From CAZJWR01 sp964549765 (GTDB lineage: Bacteria; Zixibacteria; MSB-5A5; GN15; JAAZOE01), in the NCBI GenBank assembly GCA_964549765.1, contig CAZJWR010000016.1, forward strand, positions 1 to 62,565: a stretch of DNA of 62,565 nt. Direction: 5' to 3'. The position numbers were made by a program, and so were the translations under genes. Positions 17,064-24,756 of the stretch are shown in pieces (the first letter of the stretch is position 1; every line of letters starts with the position of its first letter). The notes under the pieces were generated by a model. The model did not search any database. It had not been told where the DNA came from and worked only from the letters and a program-made list of their open reading frames with translations.

Positions 17064-18155
17064 CTACTGCCGCTTCTTGCGGCTGGCGACGAAATCCCAC
17101 AAAATGAAGCTGCCGAGATTGTCCACTGATGAAAAATACGCCCGCCCCCGGTTCAATTCGGTCAATTTCGCCACGAATTCCTGGAGGTACGGATCATCGG
17201 TAACCATGAAGGTCGTGATGGGGATTCTTTTTTTGCGGCAGATGACCGCCTCGTCCAGAGTGCGGTTGACGATACGCGGATCGAGGCCGAACGAATTCTT
17301 ATATATTTCGCCGTTGGGCCGGGTGATCATCGACGGTTTGCCGTCGGTGATCATGAAAATCTGGCGGTTGACATGCTTCTGGTTCAGCAAGGTTTGCCTC
17401 GCATGGCGAAGCCCGGCCTGGGTGTTGGTATGAAACGGGCCCGCTCCGATATAGGGCAAATCGGTTATTTTGACCTCGCGGGCGTCGTCGCCGAACAGCA
17501 CGACCGAGAGAAAATCCTTGGGATATTTGGTCAATATCAGTTCCGTCAGGGCCATCGCCACCTGCTTGGCGGGAGTGATGCGGTCCTCGCCGTACAAGAT
17601 CATGGAATGCGACACATCGATGAGTAGCACCGTGGCGCACGACGTGGATCGCTCCGACTCACACACTTCGAGATCGCTCTCAATGATGTTCAAATCCAGG
17701 TCGGCGCGGCGCTTGATCGTGTTGAAAAACGACGAAGTGTAGTCGATGTGCTGGATGTTGTCGCCGTATTCGTAGGGGCGCTTCTCGGGAAGCGGCTCAT
17801 CCGAGGCGCCCCCCTCCCGGGGAATCAGATGGCTGCCCTTGCCCGATGACCGCAGGTGCTCGAAAATCTGTTCGAAGGCATCCCGGCGGAGCAGGCGTTC
17901 CCCGCCTCGCGATAATTTCAGTCCGCGGCCGGTGTTTCGGACCAGGTTCGATTTTTTGAGATGTTCCTCAAGCGCGTCAATATCGTACTCGCCGCTCAGG
18001 ATTCCCTGCTCCTGCAATTTCCGCAGAAGTTTCAGCGTCTCCGCGACATCGCCGTTCAGACGCATCAGCAGATAATGATACATCGACATCAGGTCGGCCA
18101 GCTTTTGCAGCTGCCGAAAGAGCGAGTCGTCCCATTCCCGGTAGACGAATTTCAT
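17064..18155 (-). CDS. VWA-domain protein paired with a MoxR-type ATPase
   Basis: 363 residues. The C-terminal half is a von Willebrand factor A domain with a complete MIDAS motif (LLIDVSHSM = D-x-S-x-S) and later VVLFGDDAREV and MITDGKPSM. The N-terminal half is helical and charged. Proteins of this layout work with a MoxR/ChlI-like AAA+ ATPase in metal insertion or complex remodelling; the client is unknown. Its ATG overlaps the TGA of the ATPase gene by four bases (18152-18155), so translation is coupled. Cytosolic: no signal peptide or membrane segment. Confidence 0.9.
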   Translation of the reverse strand: MKFVYREWDDSLFRQLQKLADLMSMYHYLLMRLNGDVAETLKLLRKLQEQGILSGEYDIDALEEHLKKSNLVRNTGRGLKLSRGGERLLRRDAFEQIFEHLRSSGKGSHLIPREGGASDEPLPEKRPYEYGDNIQHIDYTSSFFNTIKRRADLDLNIIESDLEVCESERSTSCATVLLIDVSHSMILYGEDRITPAKQVAMALTELILTKYPKDFLSVVLFGDDAREVKITDLPYIGAGPFHTNTQAGLRHARQTLLNQKHVNRQIFMITDGKPSMITRPNGEIYKNSFGLDPRIVNRTLDEAVICRKKRIPITTFMVTDDPYLQEFVAKLTELNRGRAYFSSVDNLGSFILWDFVASRKKRQ

Positions 18156-19630
18156 CGCACATCATCCGTTCCGCGAAACATGCTGGAGAAAATGTCCCCG
18201 TAATGCACCATCGAATCGATATCTTCGCGGTCGATCATGTTGTAATGATGCAGGGCATCGAGCACGAGTTCCATACGCAAGAGCATTTCCCGCTCACTGT
18301 CGCATCCGAAATATCTTTTCACGATTTCCTTGAGGCCGATCACCGATTCGAGCGCCTTTTTGTACTCATCAAACGGCATGTCGTCGGCAATCACGAGTTT
18401 GCGGCCGGTGGAGAAGAAATCGACCACCGCCTCGTACGAATTATCGGCCGGGCGGCCGTCGGGGCTTTTGGCGTCTTTGGACGGTTTCGGAAAATGGCGG
18501 GTGAACACCTGCGTGACCGCCTGTCCGATCAACCGCCGCGCCACCAGGATGCTGCCTTCCTGTTCACCCTCGTAAACCAGCTCGATCTTGCCGGTAATGG
18601 CCGGAACGATCAGGTAGAAGTCGGTCATGCGCGGGAAACGATCCTTGTCCTTGTTGCGCAATGCCCGACGCTGGATGTTTGACAGCAGGATTTCGCACGC
18701 CGATATCGACACCCGGGCCGATACACCCGAGGTCTGGTCCACATATTCGCTCTCGCGCGCTTGGAACGATACCTCCTCGATGATATCCCGGACGAATTCC
18801 GGCACCTCGATTTTGGCGTTGGATTTGTCGATCTCCTGCGCCGTTATCTTCTTGGCTTCCTCGATGGAACGCGGATAATGCGTCTTTATCTGCGAATCGA
18901 TGCGGTCCTTGAGCGGCGTGATGATGTTGCCCCGGTTGGTATAATCTTCGGGATTGGCCGTGAACACCAGCACCATATCCAAAGGCACCCGCACGGGAAA
19001 TCCGCGCACCTGAATTTCACTTTCTTCGAGGATATTCAGCAGTCCCACCTGAATCCGGGGTTGCAGGTCGGGCAATTCATTGATGGCGAAAATGCCCCGG
19101 TTGGTGCGGGGGATAATCCCCCAGTTGATGACTTCCTCGTTGGAAATGTCGAGCCGGTCGCGGGCGGCTTTGATCGGGTCGATATCGCCGATCAGATCGG
19201 CGATGGATACATCCGGCGTCGCCAATTTCTCATGAAATCGTTCTGTTCGATGAAGCCACGTTATCGGCAGAGCATCTCCCATCTCTTCGGCCAGCTTCCG
19301 GGCTGCGGGCGTGATGGGATTAAGCGGGTCCTCATTGAGCGCCGTGCCGGCGATGACCGGCGTATATTCGTCGAGCAGATTGAACAACTGCCGGATAATG
19401 CGGCTCTTGGCCTGCCCGCGCAGACCCAGGAGGATGAAATGATGCTTGGACAAAATGGCGTTTTCCAACTGGGGAACAACGGTTTTATCGTAGCCGACGA
19501 TGCCGGGAAAAAGGTTTTTGCCTGATTTCAACGCGGCCATCAGGTTTCCCCGCATTTCATCTCTGACGGAACGGCTTTTCCATCCCGATTTTTTCAATTC
19601 TTTGAGCGTCGATGTGCCTGGTCGTTCCAC
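18152..19630 (-). CDS. MoxR/ChlI-type AAA+ ATPase
   Basis: 492 residues. The Walker A-like loop is LLGLRGQAKSR (around 67-77), Walker B is GIFAINELPDL, and VFTANPEDYTNRGNIITPLKDR matches the sensor/arginine-finger region of magnesium-chelatase ChlI and its bacterial relatives. The Walker A is atypical: alanine and no GKS/T ('GQAKSR'). The same loop is seen in a known subgroup of ChlI-like proteins, so this need not mean loss of activity. The C-terminal ~150 residues are family specific. Forms a two-gene operon with the VWA gene; divergent from the penicillin-acylase gene. Confidence 0.88.
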   Translation of the reverse strand: MERPGTSTLKELKKSGWKSRSVRDEMRGNLMAALKSGKNLFPGIVGYDKTVVPQLENAILSKHHFILLGLRGQAKSRIIRQLFNLLDEYTPVIAGTALNEDPLNPITPAARKLAEEMGDALPITWLHRTERFHEKLATPDVSIADLIGDIDPIKAARDRLDISNEEVINWGIIPRTNRGIFAINELPDLQPRIQVGLLNILEESEIQVRGFPVRVPLDMVLVFTANPEDYTNRGNIITPLKDRIDSQIKTHYPRSIEEAKKITAQEIDKSNAKIEVPEFVRDIIEEVSFQARESEYVDQTSGVSARVSISACEILLSNIQRRALRNKDKDRFPRMTDFYLIVPAITGKIELVYEGEQEGSILVARRLIGQAVTQVFTRHFPKPSKDAKSPDGRPADNSYEAVVDFFSTGRKLVIADDMPFDEYKKALESVIGLKEIVKRYFGCDSEREMLLRMELVLDALHHYNMIDREDIDSMVHYGDIFSSMFRGTDDVR

Positions 19631-19950
19631 GTACTACCTCATCGGTTGAGTTAAGCGAATCCACATAATTATCTTTTCACTTCCTCTATAACCGCAAAAT
19701 GGCCTTCGCTGTTCATTTGGAAGCCAATTTTCGCTTTGTTTACATCCGGCGAAATATGCGATTCTTAGACAAATCCGCGACATTCACGTGGAAACAGAGC
19801 GGCGCAATGCCCGGCGATCCATAATCATGCCGATTGCGGATAGGAAAGGATTGATTTTTCCGGGGTTTTTATCGATCTTACGCGGCGAAAATGTCCGGGG
19901 GTCGGCAGGGAGCTATTCCCTTGATAATCCGGCCGTCGGCGGGAGTTGGC
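19631..19950. other. Divergent intergenic region, 320 bases
   Basis: Separates the ATPase gene (minus) from the acylase gene (plus) and should hold promoters for both. It is richer in A+T around 19660-19770. I found no convincing consensus promoter pair, operator palindrome, small gene or RNA fold in it. Confidence 0.4.
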
Positions 19951-22377
19951 ATGAAGAAATTGAGATTTATCGCCGGCCTGATAATCGTCTTGGTGATTTC
20001 GTTCGCGGTCGGCGTATACATATACCTGAGATCGACGCTGCCCGATTATAAAAGGGACGTCATCGCCGACGGAGTCACCAACGAAGTCGAGATAATCCGT
20101 GACACGTACGGCATGCCGCATATATATGCTTCTTCCGACGATGACGCCGCCTTCGCGCTGGGCTATTGTATGGCCCAGGATCGCCTGTTTCAGATGGAAA
20201 TGTTGCGGCGGTCGGTCAAGGGGCAATTGGCGGAAGTGCTCGGGCCGAGTTTCATCGACGTCGACCGGCTGTTTCGGACAATCACGGCCCCGAAACCGAT
20301 GGAGGATTTCTACGACAGTCTCCCGCCTTATATCATCGGTACGATGGAAGCCTTCGCGGCCGGCGTCAATCACTACCTCACCCACCACGACGGGAGCCTG
20401 CCGTTCGAATTCGCCCTGCTGGGATTCAAACCGAAACCCTGGACCGGCGCCGACGAGATGGCCGGGCTGTATTACATGGCCTGGGCGTTGAATTTTTCGT
20501 TTCAAAGCGAGATCTTATACAGCGCCGTCATCGACAAGGTCGGGCCGGAACTGGCGGCAGAGCTTTTCGTCCCTTATCCCGAAGGCGCTCCCACGATCAT
20601 CCCCGACAGCCAGTTTTCCGCATCGCTCACCGGGCTGCTTTCGACCTTCGTCAAGGCCCGATCAATAACCGGCACGCCGTTCCCCGGCGCCAGCAACAAC
20701 TGGGTCGTGGCGGGAAACAAATCGGAAACCGGTCTTCCGCTGGTGGCCAACGATATGCATTTGGGCTTGATGCTGCCCGATATCTGGTATCAGGCGCATC
20801 TGGTGACGCCGAATATGAACGTTGCGGGCGTGGTTCTTCCGGGCATTCCGCTCGTGGTCGCCGGCGCCAACGAGCATGTGGCGTGGGGATTCACCAATGT
20901 CATGGCCGACGACGCCGATTTCTACCAGGAAAAAATCAATCCCGACGATTCGACGCAGTATGAATTCATGGGGCAGTGGGAAAACATGCGCTTCGTGCAT
21001 GATACCATCGCCGTCCGCGATTCCGAGGCGGTCCCGCTGACCGTCCGGTTTACCCGGCATGGCCCGATCATCGATGATATCCTTATAAGCGATTCCGCAC
21101 CGCTCCCGGTCCGCCCGATTTCCATGCGCTGGACGCTGTATGACTTCACCGACGAGGCTGAAGCCCTGTACCTGCTCAATCGGGCCAAAACCATCGATGA
21201 TATCGAACAGGCGGCATCCTATTACAAATGCCCCGGCCAAAACTGGACGTACGCCGACGATCAGGGGAATATCGGCTTCTGGGCGGCGGTCGGCATCCCC
21301 ATCCGCAAGGGCTTTATCGGCGACAAAATCCTGCCCGGCTGGGACGGCAAGCATGAATGGTCCGGGTATGTGCCGTTCGACGAACAACCGCATATGCGAA
21401 ATCCTGCCCGGGGCTGGATCGCCACCGCCAACAACAAGCACGTCGGCGACGATTATCCGTATGTGATTTCCAACTCCTACGCACCGCCGGATCGATTCAT
21501 CCGCATCAGCCGCATGCTTGCCGAAAAGGAGAAGCTGGGCATCGACGATTGCAAGCGAATCCAGGGCGACGTCTATATGGTCATGGCCGAGACATGGATG
21601 CCGCTGATCCTTGCCGCCGTGGATTCGACCGGGCTGTCCACCATGCAAAAGCAGGCCTTCGATTCCTTGCGCGAATGGGACTATTACGCCAAGGCCGATC
21701 GCGTGGGCGCGTCGCTGTTCAATGTGACGTTCCAGAAGACGATGGAGAACACCGTCGAAGAACGCATCGGTGATACTCTCTACAAAGATTGGCTGGTGAA
21801 CGCCTTTATCGCGTTCGACGCCATGGAAAATCTGATAAAACGGGATGATTCGAAATGGTATGATGATCCCGCCACGCCGCAGATCGAAACCCGTGACAGC
21901 GTCCTGCGGCATAGTTTCGTCGATGCCGTCGACTATCTCGATTCCGCCTATGGCGGCGAGGTATCAGAATGGACGTGGGGCCGGGTGCATACCCTGACGC
22001 TGATGAATCCTTTCGGCGGACAAATCCCCGTCCTCGGGGGTTTGATGAACACCGACCCGTTCCCGATCGGCGGCGCCGGCAACACCGTCAATGCCGGCCT
22101 GTATCGGCTTACTCACCCGTACGCCATGTTGGCGGGAGCGTCGCAGAGGCATATTTTAGATCTGGGCAATACCGAGAATTCGGAATGGATTATCCCCGGC
22201 GGCGTGTCCGGCAATTTCATGAGCGACCACTATGACGATCAGTTCGACTTGTGGCGGGAGTTGCGATATCGGCCGTTTCATCTGGAGCGAAAAAACGTCG
22301 AAGCCGACGCCGAGGAGCGTATGAAAATAATCCCGCTGTCGGATTCGACGGCCGGAACGACCCCGAAAAAAGAATAA
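19951..22377 (+). CDS. Penicillin acylase family (S45) Ntn-hydrolase
   Basis: 808 residues. N-terminal membrane segment (about 5-26) for export. The opening VEIIRDTYGMPHIYA and FALGYCMAQDRLFQMEMLRR are hallmarks of the penicillin G acylase family. These proteins cleave themselves so that a serine becomes the N-terminal nucleophile of the beta subunit; here that is S248 in FPGASNNWVV, with the conserved Asn residues following. VANDMHLGL and HVAWGFTN are also conserved. The natural substrate may be an acyl-amide such as an N-acyl homoserine lactone or a lipopeptide; beta-lactams need not be involved. Start chosen at 19951 (MKKLRF) with a GGGAG site. The next gene follows after 37 bases. Confidence 0.92.
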   Translation: MKKLRFIAGLIIVLVISFAVGVYIYLRSTLPDYKRDVIADGVTNEVEIIRDTYGMPHIYASSDDDAAFALGYCMAQDRLFQMEMLRRSVKGQLAEVLGPSFIDVDRLFRTITAPKPMEDFYDSLPPYIIGTMEAFAAGVNHYLTHHDGSLPFEFALLGFKPKPWTGADEMAGLYYMAWALNFSFQSEILYSAVIDKVGPELAAELFVPYPEGAPTIIPDSQFSASLTGLLSTFVKARSITGTPFPGASNNWVVAGNKSETGLPLVANDMHLGLMLPDIWYQAHLVTPNMNVAGVVLPGIPLVVAGANEHVAWGFTNVMADDADFYQEKINPDDSTQYEFMGQWENMRFVHDTIAVRDSEAVPLTVRFTRHGPIIDDILISDSAPLPVRPISMRWTLYDFTDEAEALYLLNRAKTIDDIEQAASYYKCPGQNWTYADDQGNIGFWAAVGIPIRKGFIGDKILPGWDGKHEWSGYVPFDEQPHMRNPARGWIATANNKHVGDDYPYVISNSYAPPDRFIRISRMLAEKEKLGIDDCKRIQGDVYMVMAETWMPLILAAVDSTGLSTMQKQAFDSLREWDYYAKADRVGASLFNVTFQKTMENTVEERIGDTLYKDWLVNAFIAFDAMENLIKRDDSKWYDDPATPQIETRDSVLRHSFVDAVDYLDSAYGGEVSEWTWGRVHTLTLMNPFGGQIPVLGGLMNTDPFPIGGAGNTVNAGLYRLTHPYAMLAGASQRHILDLGNTENSEWIIPGGVSGNFMSDHYDDQFDLWRELRYRPFHLERKNVEADAEERMKIIPLSDSTAGTTPKKE

Positions 22378-22414
22378 GACTGTAAATAAAGATCATACGG
22401 GAGCAGACAGCGCC

Positions 22415-23563
22415 ATGAAAAGAGTCATCACGCGACCCACAAGTATGCACCTCGCGATTTTCCTTGCGATCTGGCTGATCGCCATAGCCGCCGTGTCGTT
22501 CGCGCAGGAATCATCCGACCCCGCCCAGCAGACATCCGACCAGTCCTCCGCGGAAGCGGCAACCGGCGATCAGACCGCCGATGAAGCCGCCGCATCCGAA
22601 GCCACGGACGAGGAAGAGAGCACATCATCGGAAGAACCTTCCATGCCCGGCATGATGGATATTTTCCTCAGCGGCAAGTATATCACCATCGCCATCCTGA
22701 TGGTGGCCGGGATCATCCTTCTTTTCGGCAAATGGATCAATCTCTGGGTCAGGATCGGCATGATGATCGTGGCGTTCGTCCTGTTCGGTCTGGATCTGAT
22801 TTTCCCGCTCCATCCCAGCCCGATGTGCGCCACGACCAAATTGTTCATGTTCAAAATTACCCACGGCGTTTTCTTCCCGATGTTTCTGGCGCTGTTTTTC
22901 ATCATCATGATCCCCAGCCTGATCGGGCGCAAGCTGTTTTGCGGCTGGGTCTGCCCCCTGGGAGCGTTTCAGGATTTGCTGAACAAAATTCCCTTCAAAC
23001 CGCGCTGGAAAAATTTCAATTTCACCGCCTTCAACACCGTCCGGATGTCGCTTGTGGTTCTGTTTTTCCTGACCTTTTTCATGGTCCGCGAACAGATTCT
23101 CACCCTCGGCGAGCAGGTCGACGCCCAGACCGCCGGTGGTCTGTGGGCGGCGTTCTCGGCCTATAGCGTCTACGACCCGATCAACTTTTTCGAGCTGCTG
23201 CACTGGCAGGTCAATACCATCTTTTTCGTCATGATGGGCGCATTGATCATCGCCAGCCTCATGCTGTACCGTCCGTTTTGCTATATGATCTGTCCGGTGG
23301 GAGCCATAACCTGGCTGGCCGAGAAGATCGCGCCGGGACGGGTGCGCATCGACCGCGACGCTTGCACCGAATGCGGCATATGCGAGGAAGAATCGCCCTG
23401 CCCGACTATCCGGCCGTTGCTGGAGGGTACGTATCGGGCTTTGCCCGATTGCACCTCGTGCGGCGAATGCCTTCGGGTGTGTCCCGAAAACGCCATCTCG
23501 TTCCGGTTTACGTCGACGCCAAAAAGAAGGCCCAAACAAAACAGCCGTCGGCTCAGAGGATAA
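22415..23563 (+). CDS. NapH/NosR-like membrane 4Fe-4S ferredoxin protein
   Basis: 382 residues. Signal-like hydrophobic N-terminus, then a Glu/Ser/Ala-rich acidic linker (about 32-75), then about five membrane segments. Two C-x3-C-P motifs (CGWVCPLGA and CYMICPVGA) sit in loops, as in NapH, NosR and CcoG. The soluble C-terminus has two [4Fe-4S] motifs: C-TE-C-GI-C-x5-CP and C-TS-C-GE-C-LRV-CP. Such proteins pass electrons across the membrane, for example from quinol to a periplasmic acceptor. No partner reductase is adjacent. The acidic linker is unusual. Its 3' end overlaps the convergent CBS gene by 11 bases. Confidence 0.85.
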   Translation: MKRVITRPTSMHLAIFLAIWLIAIAAVSFAQESSDPAQQTSDQSSAEAATGDQTADEAAASEATDEEESTSSEEPSMPGMMDIFLSGKYITIAILMVAGIILLFGKWINLWVRIGMMIVAFVLFGLDLIFPLHPSPMCATTKLFMFKITHGVFFPMFLALFFIIMIPSLIGRKLFCGWVCPLGAFQDLLNKIPFKPRWKNFNFTAFNTVRMSLVVLFFLTFFMVREQILTLGEQVDAQTAGGLWAAFSAYSVYDPINFFELLHWQVNTIFFVMMGALIIASLMLYRPFCYMICPVGAITWLAEKIAPGRVRIDRDACTECGICEEESPCPTIRPLLEGTYRALPDCTSCGECLRVCPENAISFRFTSTPKRRPKQNSRRLRG

Positions 23564-24161
23564 ACGAGCAGATATCGTAGAAGACGTCGACCGACCGCAC
23601 CACGCCGACGACGTGGCCGTCCTGCATCACCGGCAGCATGCTGACTTCGTTGACGTTCATGTCGTAGATGACCTGGAAGATGTGATCGTTATAATCCACC
23701 GTCCAGTCGATGGGCTGCATGATTTCGCTGACTTTGCGGTCAGCGCGTTCCTTGGTGGCGTCGATGACTTTGTCTATGAACGGTTTCAATTCCACCGGGT
23801 CGCGCCGGTGGTCGAATAATTTCCGGCGTTCCTCGACCGATTTATCCAGCAGAAACTCCGGCTCCAATCCGCGCAGCAGGTCGCGGCGGCGCACCACGCC
23901 CATGAGCCGGTATTTTTCGTCGAATACCAGCACGAAACGCGGCAGCGATTGGCGGCCCATGACCTTGAGGCTGGAATGCGCCAGTTCGGCCATGGCCTGG
24001 CGGATCGTGAACCAGTAGGGGATATGCGGATATTTTTCGAGAGGAACCATCACGTCGCCGGCTTTTGTGGATTCAATCATCTTGGAACGCTCCTTTATGA
24101 TGTCGTGCATATTCGGGCCGACCGACCGGTCCGATTTGGCATTATCATCGTTATTCATCAT
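23553..24161 (-). CDS. Tandem CBS-domain protein
   Basis: 202 residues carrying two CBS motifs that form a Bateman module. The first is about residues 35-95 (AGDVMVPLEKYPHI..., FVLVFDEKYRLMGVVRRRDLL) and the second about 135-200 (VSEIMQPIDWTVDYNDHIFQVIY..., MLPVMQDGHVVGVVRSVDVF). CBS pairs bind adenosine nucleotides and tune partner proteins. It overlaps the end of the response-regulator gene by 11 bases and is the last gene of the three-gene minus-strand unit. Probably a sensor or modulator for the upstream kinase-like protein; that role is inferred from context. Confidence 0.9.
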   Translation of the reverse strand: MMNNDDNAKSDRSVGPNMHDIIKERSKMIESTKAGDVMVPLEKYPHIPYWFTIRQAMAELAHSSLKVMGRQSLPRFVLVFDEKYRLMGVVRRRDLLRGLEPEFLLDKSVEERRKLFDHRRDPVELKPFIDKVIDATKERADRKVSEIMQPIDWTVDYNDHIFQVIYDMNVNEVSMLPVMQDGHVVGVVRSVDVFYDICSFIL

Positions 24162-24708
24162 CGCCCAGCGCCTCCGATACGTCGTCGAGCGGCAGCCCGG
24201 TGCGATCCGCTATTTCCTGCGCGTCACGCCCCATGTACACGGCCGCCTGGCGGATAAATTCCGATTTGAACCGCGCCAGCGCATCCTCGAACGATTCGCC
24301 GCCCAGCATACCCGCTAATCGCCCGGCCTGCCGTTGCGTTTCCCGCACCCGCATGGCCCCGTCGACGGCTGCGAGCAATCGTTCCCGTGTGAATGGCTTG
24401 GCAATATAGTCATACGCACGCAACGCATATGCTTCGAGGGTTGTTTCCAGCGAAGGAAATGCGGTAATGAGAATCACTTCCTCGGGTCGTTTCTGCTCGC
24501 GGATCATCCGTAGAATATCCATCCCACCCATTCCAGGCATGCGGATGTCGGTGATGAGCACGTCGAAGGTCCGGGTCTTGAGAATATCCGGCGCCTGGAG
24601 GGCATTATGCATCGTCATGACATGATACAACGTCTTCTCGTTCAAAATCCGTTCCATCAACGTCAGGATCGGCGGCTCATCGTCGATAACCAGAATACTT
24701 TGCCTCAT
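24151..24708 (-). CDS. Response regulator (receiver domain plus short helical tail)
   Basis: About 185 residues. Receiver domain: ILVIDDEPPILTL (acidic pocket), LITDIRMPGMGG with the phospho-acceptor Asp, ILITAF (Thr switch) and DYIAKPF (conserved Lys). The tail (last ~60 residues: FKSEFIRQAAVYMGRDAQEIADRTGLPLDDVSEAL) looks like a Fis-type helix-turn-helix, but I cannot show DNA binding. The ATG at 24708 is preceded by GGAAG; a TTG at 24720 is in frame. No histidine kinase is adjacent. Its neighbours are a phosphotransfer-type PEP/pyruvate-binding protein and a CBS protein, which is unusual company. Confidence 0.9.
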   Translation of the reverse strand: MRQSILVIDDEPPILTLMERILNEKTLYHVMTMHNALQAPDILKTRTFDVLITDIRMPGMGGMDILRMIREQKRPEEVILITAFPSLETTLEAYALRAYDYIAKPFTRERLLAAVDGAMRVRETQRQAGRLAGMLGGESFEDALARFKSEFIRQAAVYMGRDAQEIADRTGLPLDDVSEALGDDE

Positions 24709-24756
24709 CGCATCTTCCAATCCGAACTAGGGAGGGCGCGTCCATGCTTTCGAAAA

